64,000 nucleotides of DNA from Lineus longissimus (Eukaryota; Nemertea; Pilidiophora; Heteronemertea; Lineidae): contig NC_088320.1 of assembly GCF_910592395.1 (NCBI RefSeq), positions 10,106,001 to 10,170,000 of the forward strand, in the 5' to 3' direction. The notes beneath the pieces were generated by a model that was given only the letters and a program-made list of their open reading frames with translations, had not been told where the DNA came from and made no database searches. This document shows, one piece after another, positions 9,523 through 20,789 of this stretch. Position numbers and translations under genes: made by a program. Position 1 is the stretch's first letter. The number at the start of each line of letters is the position of its first letter.

Positions 9523-11727
9523 ATGAGGACAAAGGCGAGGAGATTGATAGGAAAACGGGGTTCTCCGAGGCGTGCTAGGGCATCGAATGCAGCAATGAGA
9601 ACAATGTTCAAGAGCGGACACGTGCGGAGTGGAGGTGTCGAGGTGGTGAGCGACGACGAACGAGAAGTAGGCCTACAACCCACATGGAGACGACTCACGC
9701 CCCAGGAGTACGGACAGGTCACAACGATGGGACACGACGGCAAAAGACACATACCGGATATTAATAACCGTACTGCCAAGAATGTCAACTTACTACGGCT
9801 GAACATGAAAGAAGACACTGATGATGAGATGGAGATACCAGATGAGACCATGGAGCATGATCACGAGAGTTTCGTTGTTCAGACAACCAAACTGATAGAT
9901 GTGCTCAACGACGTTAACAGGGCCCATAGCGAATATCACGTGAACTGTCAGCCGATATTCAAATATGGAGAGGTACGTAAGCAGGGGGTGTGTTGTTCAG
10001 TCACTGTGGTGTGTAAAAACTGTGGTTTTTATTTGAAATTGTATAAACTTTTTGAGGACATAGACACTGGCAAGCGCGGACGAAAAGCCGCTCTTCCAAA
10101 TGTTGCATTACAGATTGCGTTGCAGGACACAATGATTGGCAACGAGAGTATGAGTTACATACTGAGCATGATGGGAATCCCGCCCCCCTGTAGGAGTATC
10201 ATGCAAAAGCAGGCAAATAAGGTTGGTGATGAAACAGTTAAAATGAATGTGGCCGATATGGCAGACATACGCGAGAACTTGAAAAGGATACTGCGCCTAA
10301 GAAATCAGGACGACACAGGAATCAATGTCCAAGCTGATGGACGCTATAATAGTTTACACCTCACTTCGAGGAACAAGATGGGCCGTTGTGCGAGCACAAT
10401 GACTGGATTATGTGTTGAAAATGTGACAGATGAACACAAAATCATTGACATTGAGGTTAAAACAAAACTCTGCTGGATAGGGGCTGCAATGCGGGCGAAA
10501 GGTTTTGAAGTTAAATGTGGTGCCACTGGCACAAACGTTGACGAACGACACTCGAAGTGCACGGCTAACTTTCCTGAAGCAGATGCATTCAGAGAATATG
10601 ATCTTGGGGTTGCATTTGCCGAGACTTTTGAGAAACAGGGCCTACATGTAGAACATTTGACTACAGATGGTGATTCCAGTTCATTCAAAGGGTTAACTGA
10701 TGCAACAAAAAAGCTCTTCGGCGGCTTGTTCACGGTGAAGCATCAACTTGACTCTATACATTTGCATCAAGCCCAGACGCGTGCAGGACATAGAGCTGAA
10801 TTCAGTAAAGGTATGTTCCCGGGACGTACTGCTGAGGAGAGAACACTGTTAAAAACAACGTTTCTGAATGATCTTAGGGTAAGGTCATCCAAGATTTTGC
10901 AATCTCTATTCAAGCGCTGCAACGGTGATCTTGACAGGATCATGGGATACCTGTATGACACTGTTGCCTGTGTTGTGAACTGCTATGGTGGTGACTGCAC
11001 TGGTTGTCGACAGAACGAATTCTCACTGTGCTCAGGCACAACTGGTTCTTGGTGGCACAAATCAACACGATGGTCATCTTACGGTGAGATTCCCAAGTTT
11101 AAAATGACAGTGATTGACAAGAACTTGGTACATCTCGTTTTGGAGGTATGCCTTAGTAAAGGAGCGTTGCAACAGCTGAGTCTTGGCGTGACAACCCAGG
11201 GGGTCGAGTCCAAGAATCGAGGTCTGTCGGCCAGCGATCCTAAGATTGTGACCAGGAGCAGGAACTCAACCCCTCGTATCCATTCAGCAGCCCACAGAAT
11301 GAACCATAACATAGCCGAGAGCGGGCGACGGAAACTAAAGTGGTTCAACATCGAAGTCGATACTTGTTGCCGCCCAATGAAAGCACTGGACAGAATTGCA
11401 ATGAACAGGCAGTACACAGTCAGGTACCAACGGAGTGCTAGACACCAGAAGTTAGCTGGTGTTTTGAAAAACATCAGGGCAACAGATTACTTCACCAAAA
11501 AGAAAAACAAAACCAGGGGTGGTGACTACAAGAAACATGTGATGATAACAATGCCGGACTTGCGAAGGAAGGCTGTCAAGAAGGCTGTTGCACGACGAGA
11601 CAGACCGCCTGTACCAGAGTGGAAATGTCTCGACCCAAACAGCAGAAACTATGACCACTCCTACTTTCGGCGATCCTTCAAGATCCAACCAGCCACCAAG
11701 ACATCCAAGAGGTTGCCATCGCGGTAA
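9523..11727 (+). CDS. Mutator-like transposase, unit 3 (intact)
   Basis: 734 codons. Same residues as unit 2 at the variable sites (I125, L171). Catalytic candidates are unchanged. Confidence 0.8.
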   Translation: MRTKARRLIGKRGSPRRARASNAAMRTMFKSGHVRSGGVEVVSDDEREVGLQPTWRRLTPQEYGQVTTMGHDGKRHIPDINNRTAKNVNLLRLNMKEDTDDEMEIPDETMEHDHESFVVQTTKLIDVLNDVNRAHSEYHVNCQPIFKYGEVRKQGVCCSVTVVCKNCGFYLKLYKLFEDIDTGKRGRKAALPNVALQIALQDTMIGNESMSYILSMMGIPPPCRSIMQKQANKVGDETVKMNVADMADIRENLKRILRLRNQDDTGINVQADGRYNSLHLTSRNKMGRCASTMTGLCVENVTDEHKIIDIEVKTKLCWIGAAMRAKGFEVKCGATGTNVDERHSKCTANFPEADAFREYDLGVAFAETFEKQGLHVEHLTTDGDSSSFKGLTDATKKLFGGLFTVKHQLDSIHLHQAQTRAGHRAEFSKGMFPGRTAEERTLLKTTFLNDLRVRSSKILQSLFKRCNGDLDRIMGYLYDTVACVVNCYGGDCTGCRQNEFSLCSGTTGSWWHKSTRWSSYGEIPKFKMTVIDKNLVHLVLEVCLSKGALQQLSLGVTTQGVESKNRGLSASDPKIVTRSRNSTPRIHSAAHRMNHNIAESGRRKLKWFNIEVDTCCRPMKALDRIAMNRQYTVRYQRSARHQKLAGVLKNIRATDYFTKKKNKTRGGDYKKHVMITMPDLRRKAVKKAVARRDRPPVPEWKCLDPNSRNYDHSYFRRSFKIQPATKTSKRLPSR

Positions 11728-12271
11728 GAAAACTTTCAAATGTCAATTCAATATAATGATATTTTCTTTCAACTTCAACATATAGCTTACCAGGAAAAAT
11801 GCATTTAGGGCGGTTGCCATGGCCTGCACAGACTTTCTTGGCATTGCACCTTTTTCTACTTTGATTGACCCTTCCTCTTTCTATTGTCAAGTGCTCGACT
11901 TTCACGCACAGAGGATTATGACAAAGATGACTTATATGATAACCTGCGCCAGTTTTGAATTTCAATTCATCATGGTCACACAAAAACATTGCCCGGTGTG
12001 CCGTCATTGTGACCGGCTTATCTAAAAAACTTACTTTAACAAACCCGTATGTTACCCCCCTCTTTTTTTGTTTAGCCCCCTCCCAATTCAAACAAAAACC
12101 ATTACTTTTAGTCTTTGCTAATATTCTTGCTCGTAATTCAGATACTTTTCTCTTTAATTCACCTGCTGAAATAAAAAAATTAGTGAAAGCTTGGTACCCT
12201 GCCACCCAACGTGCTCTGTGCCCGACACCTCCCAAAATGAAAATAACATGCAAAACAATCAACACTTTCAT
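11678..12271 (-). CDS. His-Me finger endonuclease, unit 3
   Basis: 197 residues with T54 instead of N54. The change lies in the basic linker before the His-Cys box, so activity is not obviously affected. The spacer has G8. Confidence 0.8.
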   Translation of the reverse strand: MKVLIVLHVIFILGGVGHRARWVAGYQAFTNFFISAGELKRKVSELRARILAKTKSNGFCLNWEGAKQKKRGVTYGFVKVSFLDKPVTMTAHRAMFLCDHDELKFKTGAGYHISHLCHNPLCVKVEHLTIERGRVNQSRKRCNAKKVCAGHGNRPKCIFPGKLYVEVERKYHYIELTFESFLTAMATSWMSWWLVGS

Positions 12272-13278
12272 TACTATTCACAATTGATGATTGTTATGAA
12301 ACATATCTAGCCCAAAAAAGTAGAAAAATTTGAAATTATTTGAAATTTTTTGAAAATTTCAATTTTTGGCATTTTCACTTAAAAGCCCTGTAGGCCAGGG
12401 GGGGGTTAAATTTGAGAATTTTCTTTTTTTCCACATTTTCCAATTTCAATGATATGTCCACACATTCTCAACACATTTCAGCCAATTCAAACGGTTTTTG
12501 TGGATTTCAGAGCTCATTTACTATTTTTGACCTGTAACCCAAAACCCTCTAATGAAGAGGGATAATCTTGAGATATCAATGAAATATGCCTTTTCCCAAG
12601 CATTTGAGATGTCTTGACTAACATAACCAAGTTTCATCAAAAATGAACTTGATTTGAGCGAGCTATTAACGTTTTAAAATTTTGTCCGATACGGACAACC
12701 TACCTTATATTTCGTCTTCAAATTGTTTACAGACTGTCTTCAAGTTAAGCTCATTAACTCGTAGAATTCTTAATCGAATGGTACCGAATCTTCGACAAAT
12801 CACCAGTGGTCTACAGTCAATCTGAAATAGGAATTTGAAACAATTTTAATTCATGACAAATATTCAAAAATTTCAATTTTTTGGAAAAAAGTTGTCTTTT
12901 TAAAGGATGTTCCAAGGTTGTGACAGTGGTATCATGCTGAAAATGTCAAAATTTCAAATCGAACAATATTAACTTTGTCTGAAATTTGAAAAACAACAAA
13001 TATATGATGCATTATAAGCATGGAAAGCTTGTTAGTAAGGTGTGAAATGAGAAAAAGATTAACCCATATGTTATCTCCCTGTCTGTCACATCCAAGTCTG
13101 ACACTTCCACAACAGCAACCATTGTCATCGCTATTGTCCTATCAACATCGACCCTTTTGTAATCTCTTGTCCTTTCTTGTGTATTTTCAGTCTGTTGAAG
13201 GAAGCATCCCGAAATAGACATCTCCTAGGAGTACGATTTTAAGCGAAGAAAGACAAGTATACGAAAAGACAAGACAAG

Positions 13279-15483
13279 ATGAGGACAAAGGCGAGGAGAT
13301 TGATAGGAAAACGGGGTTCTCCGAGGCGTGCTAGGGCATCGAATGCAGCAATGAGAACAATGTTCAAGAGCGGACACGTGCGGAGTGGAGGTGTCGAGGT
13401 GGTGAGCGACGACGAACGAGAAGTAGGCCTACAACCCACATGGAGACGACTCACGCCCCAGGAGTACGGACAGGTCACAACGATGGGACACGACGGCAAA
13501 AGACACATACCGGATATTAATAACCGTACTGCCAAGAATGTCAACTTACTACGGCTGAACATGAAAGAAGACACTGATGATGAGATGGAGATACCAGATG
13601 AGACCATGGAGCATGATCACGAGAGTTTCGTTGTTCAGACAACCAAACCGATAGATGTGCTCAACGACGTTAACAGGGCCCATAGCGAATATCACGTGAA
13701 CTGTCAGCCGATATTCAAATATGGAGAGGTACGTAAGCAGGGGGTGTGTTGTTCAGTCACTGTGGTGTGTAAAAACTGTGGTTTTTATTTGAAATTGTAT
13801 AAACTTTTTGAGGACATAGACACTGGCAAGCGCGGACGAAAAGCCGCTCTTCCAAATGTTGCATTACAGATTGCGTTGCAGGACACAATGATTGGCAACG
13901 AGAGTATGAGTTACATACTGAGCATGATGGGAATCCCGCCCCCCTGTAGGAGTATCATGCAAAAGCAGGCAAATAAGGTTGGTGATGAAACAGTTAAAAT
14001 GAATGTGGCCGATATGGCAGACATACGCGAGAACTTGAAAAGGATACTGCGCCTAAGAAATCAGGACGACACAGGAATCAATGTCCAAGCTGATGGACGC
14101 TATAATAGTTTACACCTCACTTCGAGGAACAAGATGGGCCGTTGTGCGAGCACAATGACTGGATTATGTGTTGAAAATGTGACAGATGAACACAAAATCA
14201 TTGACATTGAGGTTAAAACAAAACTCTGCTGGATAGGGGCTGCAATGCGGGCGAAAGGTTTTGAAGTTAAATGTGGTGCCACTGGCACAAACGTTGACGA
14301 ACGACACTCGAAGTGCACGGCTAACTTTCCTGAAGCAGATGCATTCAGAGAATATGATCTTGGGGTTGCATTTGCCGAGACTTTTGAGAAACAGGGCCTA
14401 CATGTAGAACATTTGACTACAGATGGTGATTCCAGTTCATTCAAAGGGTTAACTGATGCAACAAAAAAGCTCTTCGGCGGCTTGTTCACGGTGAAGCATC
14501 AACTTGACTCTATACATTTGCATCAAGCCCAGACGCGTGCAGGACATAGAGCTGAATTCAGTAAAGGTATGTTCCCGGGACGTACTGCTGAGGAGAGAAC
14601 ACTGTTAAAAACAACGTTTCTGAATGATCTTAGGGTAAGGTCATCCAAGATTTTGCAATCTCTATTCAAGCGCTGCAACGGTGATCTTGACAGGATCATG
14701 GGATACCTGTATGACACTGTTGCCTGTGTTGTGAACTGCTATGGTGGTGACTGCACTGGTTGTCGACAGAACGAATTCTCACTGTGCTCAGGCACAACTG
14801 GTTCTTGGTGGCACAAATCAACACGATGGTCATCTTACGGTGAGATTCCCAAGTTTAAAATGACAGTGATTGACAAGAACTTGGTACATCTCGTTTTGGA
14901 GGTATGCCTTAGTAAAGGAGCGTTGCAACAGCTGAGTCTTGGCGTGACAACCCAGGGGGTCGAGTCCAAGAATCGAGGTCTGTCGGCCAGCGATCCTAAG
15001 ATTGTGACCAGGAGCAGGAACTCAACCCCTCGTATCCATTCAGCAGCCCACAGAATGAACCATAACATAGCCGAGAGCGGGCGACGGAAACTAAAGTGGT
15101 TCAACATCGAAGTCGATACTTGTTGCCGCCCAATGAAAGCACTGGACAGAATTGCAATGAACAGGCAGTACACAGTCAGGTACCAACGGAGTGCTAGACA
15201 CCAGAAGTTAGCTGGTGTTTTGAAAAACATCAGGGCAACAGATTACTTCACCAAAAAGAAAAACAAAACCAGGGGTGGTGACTACAAGAAACATGTGATG
15301 ATAACAATGCCGGACTTGCGAAGGAAGGCTGTCAAGAAGGCTGTTGCACGACGAGACAGACCGCCTGTACCAGAGTGGAAATGTCTCGACCCAAACAGCA
15401 GAAACTATGACCACTCCTACTTTCGGCGATCCTTCAAGATCCAACCAGCCACCAAGACATCCAAGAGGTTGCCATCGCGGTAA
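13279..15483 (+). CDS. Mutator-like transposase, unit 4 (intact)
   Basis: 734 codons with a private L124P change beside I125, plus L171. The proline falls in a predicted helix ahead of the CxxC pair and could weaken folding. No stop is present. Confidence 0.78.
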   Translation: MRTKARRLIGKRGSPRRARASNAAMRTMFKSGHVRSGGVEVVSDDEREVGLQPTWRRLTPQEYGQVTTMGHDGKRHIPDINNRTAKNVNLLRLNMKEDTDDEMEIPDETMEHDHESFVVQTTKPIDVLNDVNRAHSEYHVNCQPIFKYGEVRKQGVCCSVTVVCKNCGFYLKLYKLFEDIDTGKRGRKAALPNVALQIALQDTMIGNESMSYILSMMGIPPPCRSIMQKQANKVGDETVKMNVADMADIRENLKRILRLRNQDDTGINVQADGRYNSLHLTSRNKMGRCASTMTGLCVENVTDEHKIIDIEVKTKLCWIGAAMRAKGFEVKCGATGTNVDERHSKCTANFPEADAFREYDLGVAFAETFEKQGLHVEHLTTDGDSSSFKGLTDATKKLFGGLFTVKHQLDSIHLHQAQTRAGHRAEFSKGMFPGRTAEERTLLKTTFLNDLRVRSSKILQSLFKRCNGDLDRIMGYLYDTVACVVNCYGGDCTGCRQNEFSLCSGTTGSWWHKSTRWSSYGEIPKFKMTVIDKNLVHLVLEVCLSKGALQQLSLGVTTQGVESKNRGLSASDPKIVTRSRNSTPRIHSAAHRMNHNIAESGRRKLKWFNIEVDTCCRPMKALDRIAMNRQYTVRYQRSARHQKLAGVLKNIRATDYFTKKKNKTRGGDYKKHVMITMPDLRRKAVKKAVARRDRPPVPEWKCLDPNSRNYDHSYFRRSFKIQPATKTSKRLPSR

Positions 15484-16027
15484 GAAAACTTTCAAATGTC
15501 AATTCAATATAATGATATTTTCTTTCAACTTCAACATATAGCTTACCAGGAAAAATGCATTTAGGGCGGTTGCCATGGCCTGCACAGACTTTCTTGGCAT
15601 TGCACCTTTTTCTACTTTGATTGACCCTTCCTCTTTCTATTGTCAAGTGCTCGACTTTCACGCACAGAGGATTATGACAAAGATGACTTATATGATAACC
15701 TGCGCCAGTTTTGAATTTCAATTCATCATGGTCACACAAAAACATTGCCCGGTGTGCCGTCATTGTGACCGGCTTATCTAAAAAACTTACTTTAACAAAC
15801 CCGTATGTTACCCCCCTCTTTTTTTGTTTAGCCCCCTCCCAATTCAAACAAAAACCATTACTTTTAGTCTTTGCTAATATTCTTGCTCGTAATTCAGATA
15901 CTTTTCTCTTTAATTCACCTGCTGAAATAAAAAAATTAGTGAAAGCTTGGTACCCTGCCACCCAACGTGCTCTGTGCCCGACACCTCCCAAAATGAAAAT
16001 AACATGCAAAACAATCAACACTTTCAT
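15434..16027 (-). CDS. His-Me finger endonuclease, unit 4
   Basis: Same protein as the unit 3 copy (T54, S56). The spacer that follows has G8. Confidence 0.8.
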   Translation of the reverse strand: MKVLIVLHVIFILGGVGHRARWVAGYQAFTNFFISAGELKRKVSELRARILAKTKSNGFCLNWEGAKQKKRGVTYGFVKVSFLDKPVTMTAHRAMFLCDHDELKFKTGAGYHISHLCHNPLCVKVEHLTIERGRVNQSRKRCNAKKVCAGHGNRPKCIFPGKLYVEVERKYHYIELTFESFLTAMATSWMSWWLVGS

Positions 16028-17034
16028 TACTATTCACAATTGATGATTGTTATGAAACATATCTAGCCCAAAAAAGTAGAAAAATTTGAAATTATTTGAA
16101 ATTTTTTGAAAATTTCAATTTTTGGCATTTTCACTTAAAAGCCCTGTAGGCCAGGGGGGGGTTAAATTTGAGAATTTTCTTTTTTTCCACATTTTCCAAT
16201 TTCAATGATATGTCCACACATTCTCAACACATTTCAGCCAATTCAAACGGTTTTTGTGGATTTCAGAGCTCATTTACTATTTTTGACCTGTAACCCAAAA
16301 CCCTCTAATGAAGAGGGATAATCTTGAGATATCAATGAAATATGCCTTTTCCCAAGCATTTGAGATGTCTTGACTAACATAACCAAGTTTCATCAAAAAT
16401 GAACTTGATTTGAGCGAGCTATTAACGTTTTAAAATTTTGTCCGATACGGACAACCTACCTTATATTTCGTCTTCAAATTGTTTACAGACTGTCTTCAAG
16501 TTAAGCTCATTAACTCGTAGAATTCTTAATCGAATGGTACCGAATCTTCGACAAATCACCAGTGGTCTACAGTCAATCTGAAATAGGAATTTGAAACAAT
16601 TTTAATTCATGACAAATATTCAAAAATTTCAATTTTTTGGAAAAAAGTTGTCTTTTTAAAGGATGTTCCAAGGTTGTGACAGTGGTATCATGCTGAAAAT
16701 GTCAAAATTTCAAATCGAACAATATTAACTTTGTCTGAAATTTGAAAAACAACAAATATATGATGCATTATAAGCATGGAAAGCTTGTTAGTAAGGTGTG
16801 AAATGAGAAAAAGATTAACCCATATGTTATCTCCCTGTCTGTCACATCCAAGTCTGACACTTCCACAACAGCAACCATTGTCATCGCTATTGTCCTATCA
16901 ACATCGACCCTTTTGTAATCTCTTGTCCTTTCTTGTGTATTTTCAGTCTGTTGAAGGAAGCATCCCGAAATAGACATCTCCTAGGAGTACGATTTTAAGC
17001 GAAGAAAGACAAGTATACGAAAAGACAAGACAAG

Positions 17035-19239
17035 ATGAGGACAAAGGCGAGGAGATTGATAGGAAAACGGGGTTCTCCGAGGCGTGCTAGGGCATCGAAT
17101 GCAGCAATGAGAACAATGTTCAAGAGCGGACACGTGCGGAGTGGAGGTGTCGAGGTGGTGAGCGACGACGAACGAGAAGTAGGCCTACAACCCACATGGA
17201 GACGACTCACGCCCCAGGAGTACGGACAGGTCACAACGATGGGACACGACGGCAAAAGACACATACCGGATATTAATAACCGTACTGCCAAGAATGTCAA
17301 CTTACTACGGCTGAACATGAAAGAAGACACTGATGATGAGATGGAGATACCAGATGAGACCATGGAGCATGATCACGAGAGTTTCGTTGTTCAGACAACC
17401 AAACTGATAGATGTGCTCAACGACGTTAACAGGGCCCATAGCGAATATCACGTGAACTGTCAGCCGATATTCAAATATGGAGAGGTACGTAAGCAGGGGG
17501 TGTGTTGTTCAGTCACTGTGGTGTGTAAAAACTGTGGTTTTTATTTGAAATTGTATAAACTTTTTGAGGACATAGACACTGGCAAGCGCGGACGAAAAGC
17601 CGCTCTTCCAAATGTTGCATTACAGATTGCGTTGCAGGACACAATGATTGGCAACGAGAGTATGAGTTACATACTGAGCATGATGGGAATCCCGCCCCCC
17701 TGTAGGAGTATCATGCAAAAGCAGGCAAATAAGGTTGGTGATGAAACAGTTAAAATGAATGTGGCCGATATGGCAGACATACGCGAGAACTTGAAAAGGA
17801 TACTGCGCCTAAGAAATCAGGACGACACAGGAATCAATGTCCAAGCTGATGGACGCTATAATAGTTTACACCTCACTTCGAGGAACAAGATGGGCCGTTG
17901 TGCGAGCACAATGACTGGATTATGTGTTGAAAATGTGACAGATGAACACAAAATCATTGACATTGAGGTTAAAACAAAACTCTGCTGGATAGGGGCTGCA
18001 ATGCGGGCGAAAGGTTTTGAAGTTAAATGTGGTGCCACTGGCACAAACGTTGACGAACGACACTCGAAGTGCACGGCTAACTTTCCTGAAGCAGATGCAT
18101 TCAGAGAATATGATCTTGGGGTTGCATTTGCCGAGACTTTTGAGAAACAGGGCCTACATGTAGAACATTTGACTACAGATGGTGATTCCAGTTCATTCAA
18201 AGGGTTAACTGATGCAACAAAAAAGCTCTTCGGCGGCTTGTTCACGGTGAAGCATCAACTTGACTCTATACATTTGCATCAAGCCCAGACGCGTGCAGGA
18301 CATAGAGCTGAATTCAGTAAAGGTATGTTCCCGGGACGTACTGCTGAGGAGAGAACACTGTTAAAAACAACGTTTCTGAATGATCTTAGGGTAAGGTCAT
18401 CCAAGATTTTGCAATCTCTATTCAAGCGCTGCAACGGTGATCTTGACAGGATCATGGGATACCTGTATGACACTGTTGCCTGTGTTGTGAACTGCTATGG
18501 TGGTGACTGCACTGGTTGTCGACAGAACGAATTCTCACTGTGCTCAGGCACAACTGGTTCTTGGTGGCACAAATCAACACGATGGTCATCTTACGGTGAG
18601 ATTCCCAAGTTTAAAATGACAGTGATTGACAAGAACTTGGTACATCTCGTTTTGGAGGTATGCCTTAGTAAAGGAGCGTTGCAACAGCTGAGTCTTGGCG
18701 TGACAACCCAGGGGGTCGAGTCCAAGAATCGAGGTCTGTCGGCCAGCGATCCTAAGATTGTGACCAGGAGCAGGAACTCAACCCCTCGTATCCATTCAGC
18801 AGCCCACAGAATGAACCATAACATAGCCGAGAGCGGGCGACGGAAACTAAAGTGGTTCAACATCGAAGTCGATACTTGTTGCCGCCCAATGAAAGCACTG
18901 GACAGAATTGCAATGAACAGGCAGTACACAGTCAGGTACCAACGGAGTGCTAGACACCAGAAGTTAGCTGGTGTTTTGAAAAACATCAGGGCAACAGATT
19001 ACTTCACCAAAAAGAAAAACAAAACCAGGGGTGGTGACTACAAGAAACATGTGATGATAACAATGCCGGACTTGCGAAGGAAGGCTGTCAAGAAGGCTGT
19101 TGCACGACGAGACAGACCGCCTGTACCAGAGTGGAAATGTCTCGACCCAAACAGCAGAAACTATGACCACTCCTACTTTCGGCGATCCTTCAAGATCCAA
19201 CCAGCCACCAAGACATCCAAGAGGTTGCCATCGCGGTAA
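17035..19239 (+). CDS. Mutator-like transposase, unit 5 (intact)
   Basis: 734 codons, I125 and L171, as in units 2 and 3. No private missense change. Confidence 0.8.
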   Translation: MRTKARRLIGKRGSPRRARASNAAMRTMFKSGHVRSGGVEVVSDDEREVGLQPTWRRLTPQEYGQVTTMGHDGKRHIPDINNRTAKNVNLLRLNMKEDTDDEMEIPDETMEHDHESFVVQTTKLIDVLNDVNRAHSEYHVNCQPIFKYGEVRKQGVCCSVTVVCKNCGFYLKLYKLFEDIDTGKRGRKAALPNVALQIALQDTMIGNESMSYILSMMGIPPPCRSIMQKQANKVGDETVKMNVADMADIRENLKRILRLRNQDDTGINVQADGRYNSLHLTSRNKMGRCASTMTGLCVENVTDEHKIIDIEVKTKLCWIGAAMRAKGFEVKCGATGTNVDERHSKCTANFPEADAFREYDLGVAFAETFEKQGLHVEHLTTDGDSSSFKGLTDATKKLFGGLFTVKHQLDSIHLHQAQTRAGHRAEFSKGMFPGRTAEERTLLKTTFLNDLRVRSSKILQSLFKRCNGDLDRIMGYLYDTVACVVNCYGGDCTGCRQNEFSLCSGTTGSWWHKSTRWSSYGEIPKFKMTVIDKNLVHLVLEVCLSKGALQQLSLGVTTQGVESKNRGLSASDPKIVTRSRNSTPRIHSAAHRMNHNIAESGRRKLKWFNIEVDTCCRPMKALDRIAMNRQYTVRYQRSARHQKLAGVLKNIRATDYFTKKKNKTRGGDYKKHVMITMPDLRRKAVKKAVARRDRPPVPEWKCLDPNSRNYDHSYFRRSFKIQPATKTSKRLPSR

Positions 19240-19783
19240 GAAAACTTTCAAATGTCAATTCAATATAATGATATTTTCTTTCAACTTCAACATATAGCTT
19301 ACCAGGAAAAATGCATTTAGGGCGGTTGCCATGGCCTGCACAGACTTTCTTGGCATTGCACCTTTTTCTACTTTGATTGACCCTTCCTCTTTCTATTGTC
19401 AAGTGCTCGACTTTCACGCACAGAGGATTATGACAAAGATGACTTATATGATAACCTGCGCCAGTTTTGAATTTCAATTCATCATGGTCACACAAAAACA
19501 TTGCCCGGTGTGCCGTCATTGTGACCGGCTTATCTAAAAAACTTACTTTAACAAACCCGTATGTTACCCCCCTCTTTTTTTGTTTAGCCCCCTCCCAATT
19601 CAAACAAAAACCATTCCTTTTAGTCTTTGCTAATATTCTTGCTCGTAATTCAGATACTTTTCTCTTTAATTCACCTGCTGAAATAAAAAAATTAGTGAAA
19701 GCTTGGTACCCTGCCACCCAACGTGCTCTGTGCCCGACACCTCCCAAAATGAAAATAACATGCAAAACAATCAACACTTTCAT
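19190..19783 (-). CDS. His-Me finger endonuclease, unit 5
   Basis: T54 as in units 3 and 4, with a private S56R change two residues on. The His-Cys box is unchanged. The spacer has G7. Confidence 0.8.
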   Translation of the reverse strand: MKVLIVLHVIFILGGVGHRARWVAGYQAFTNFFISAGELKRKVSELRARILAKTKRNGFCLNWEGAKQKKRGVTYGFVKVSFLDKPVTMTAHRAMFLCDHDELKFKTGAGYHISHLCHNPLCVKVEHLTIERGRVNQSRKRCNAKKVCAGHGNRPKCIFPGKLYVEVERKYHYIELTFESFLTAMATSWMSWWLVGS

Positions 19784-20789
19784 TACTATTCACAATTGAT
19801 GATTGTTATGAAACATATCTAGCCCAAAAAAGTAGAAAAATTTGAAATTATTTGAAATTTTTTGAAAATTTCAATTTTTGGCATTTTCACTTAAAAGCCC
19901 TGTAGGCCAGGGGGGGTTAAATTTGAGAATTTTCTTTTTTTCCACATTTTCCAATTTCAATGATATGTCCACACATTCTCAACACATTTCAGCCAATTCA
20001 AACGGTTTTTGTGGATTTCAGAGCTCATTTACTATTTTTGACCTGTAACCCAAAACCCTCTAATGAAGAGGGATAATCTTGAGATATCAATGAAATATGC
20101 CTTTTCCCAAGCATTTGAGATGTCTTGACTAACATAACCAAGTTTCATCAAAAATGAACTTGATTTGAGCGAGCTATTAACGTTTTAAAATTTTGTCCGA
20201 TACGGACAACCTACCTTATATTTCGTCTTCAAATTGTTTACAGACTGTCTTCAAGTTAAGCTCATTAACTCGTAGAATTCTTAATCGAATGGTACCGAAT
20301 CTTCGACAAATCACCAGTGGTCTACAGTCAATCTGAAATAGGAATTTGAAACAATTTTAATTCATGAGAAATATTCAAAAATTTCAATTTTTTGGAAAAA
20401 AGTTGTCTTTTTAAAGGATGTTCCAAGGTTGTGACAGTGGTATCATGCTGAAAATGTCAAAATTTCAAATCGAACAATATTAACTTTGTCTGAAATTTGA
20501 AAAACAACAAATATATGATGCATTATAAGCATGGAAAGCTTGTTAGTAAGGTGTGAAATGAGAAAAAGATTAACCCATATGTTGTCTCCCTGTCTGTCAC
20601 ATCCAAGTCTGACACTTCCACAACAGCAACCATTGTCATCGCTATTGTCCTATCAACATCGACCCTTTTGTAATCTCTTGTCCTTTCTTGTGTATTTTCA
20701 GTCTGTTGAAGGAAGCATCCCGAAATAGACATCTCCTAGGAGTACGATTTTAAGCGAAGAAAGACAAGTATACGAAAAGACAAGACAAG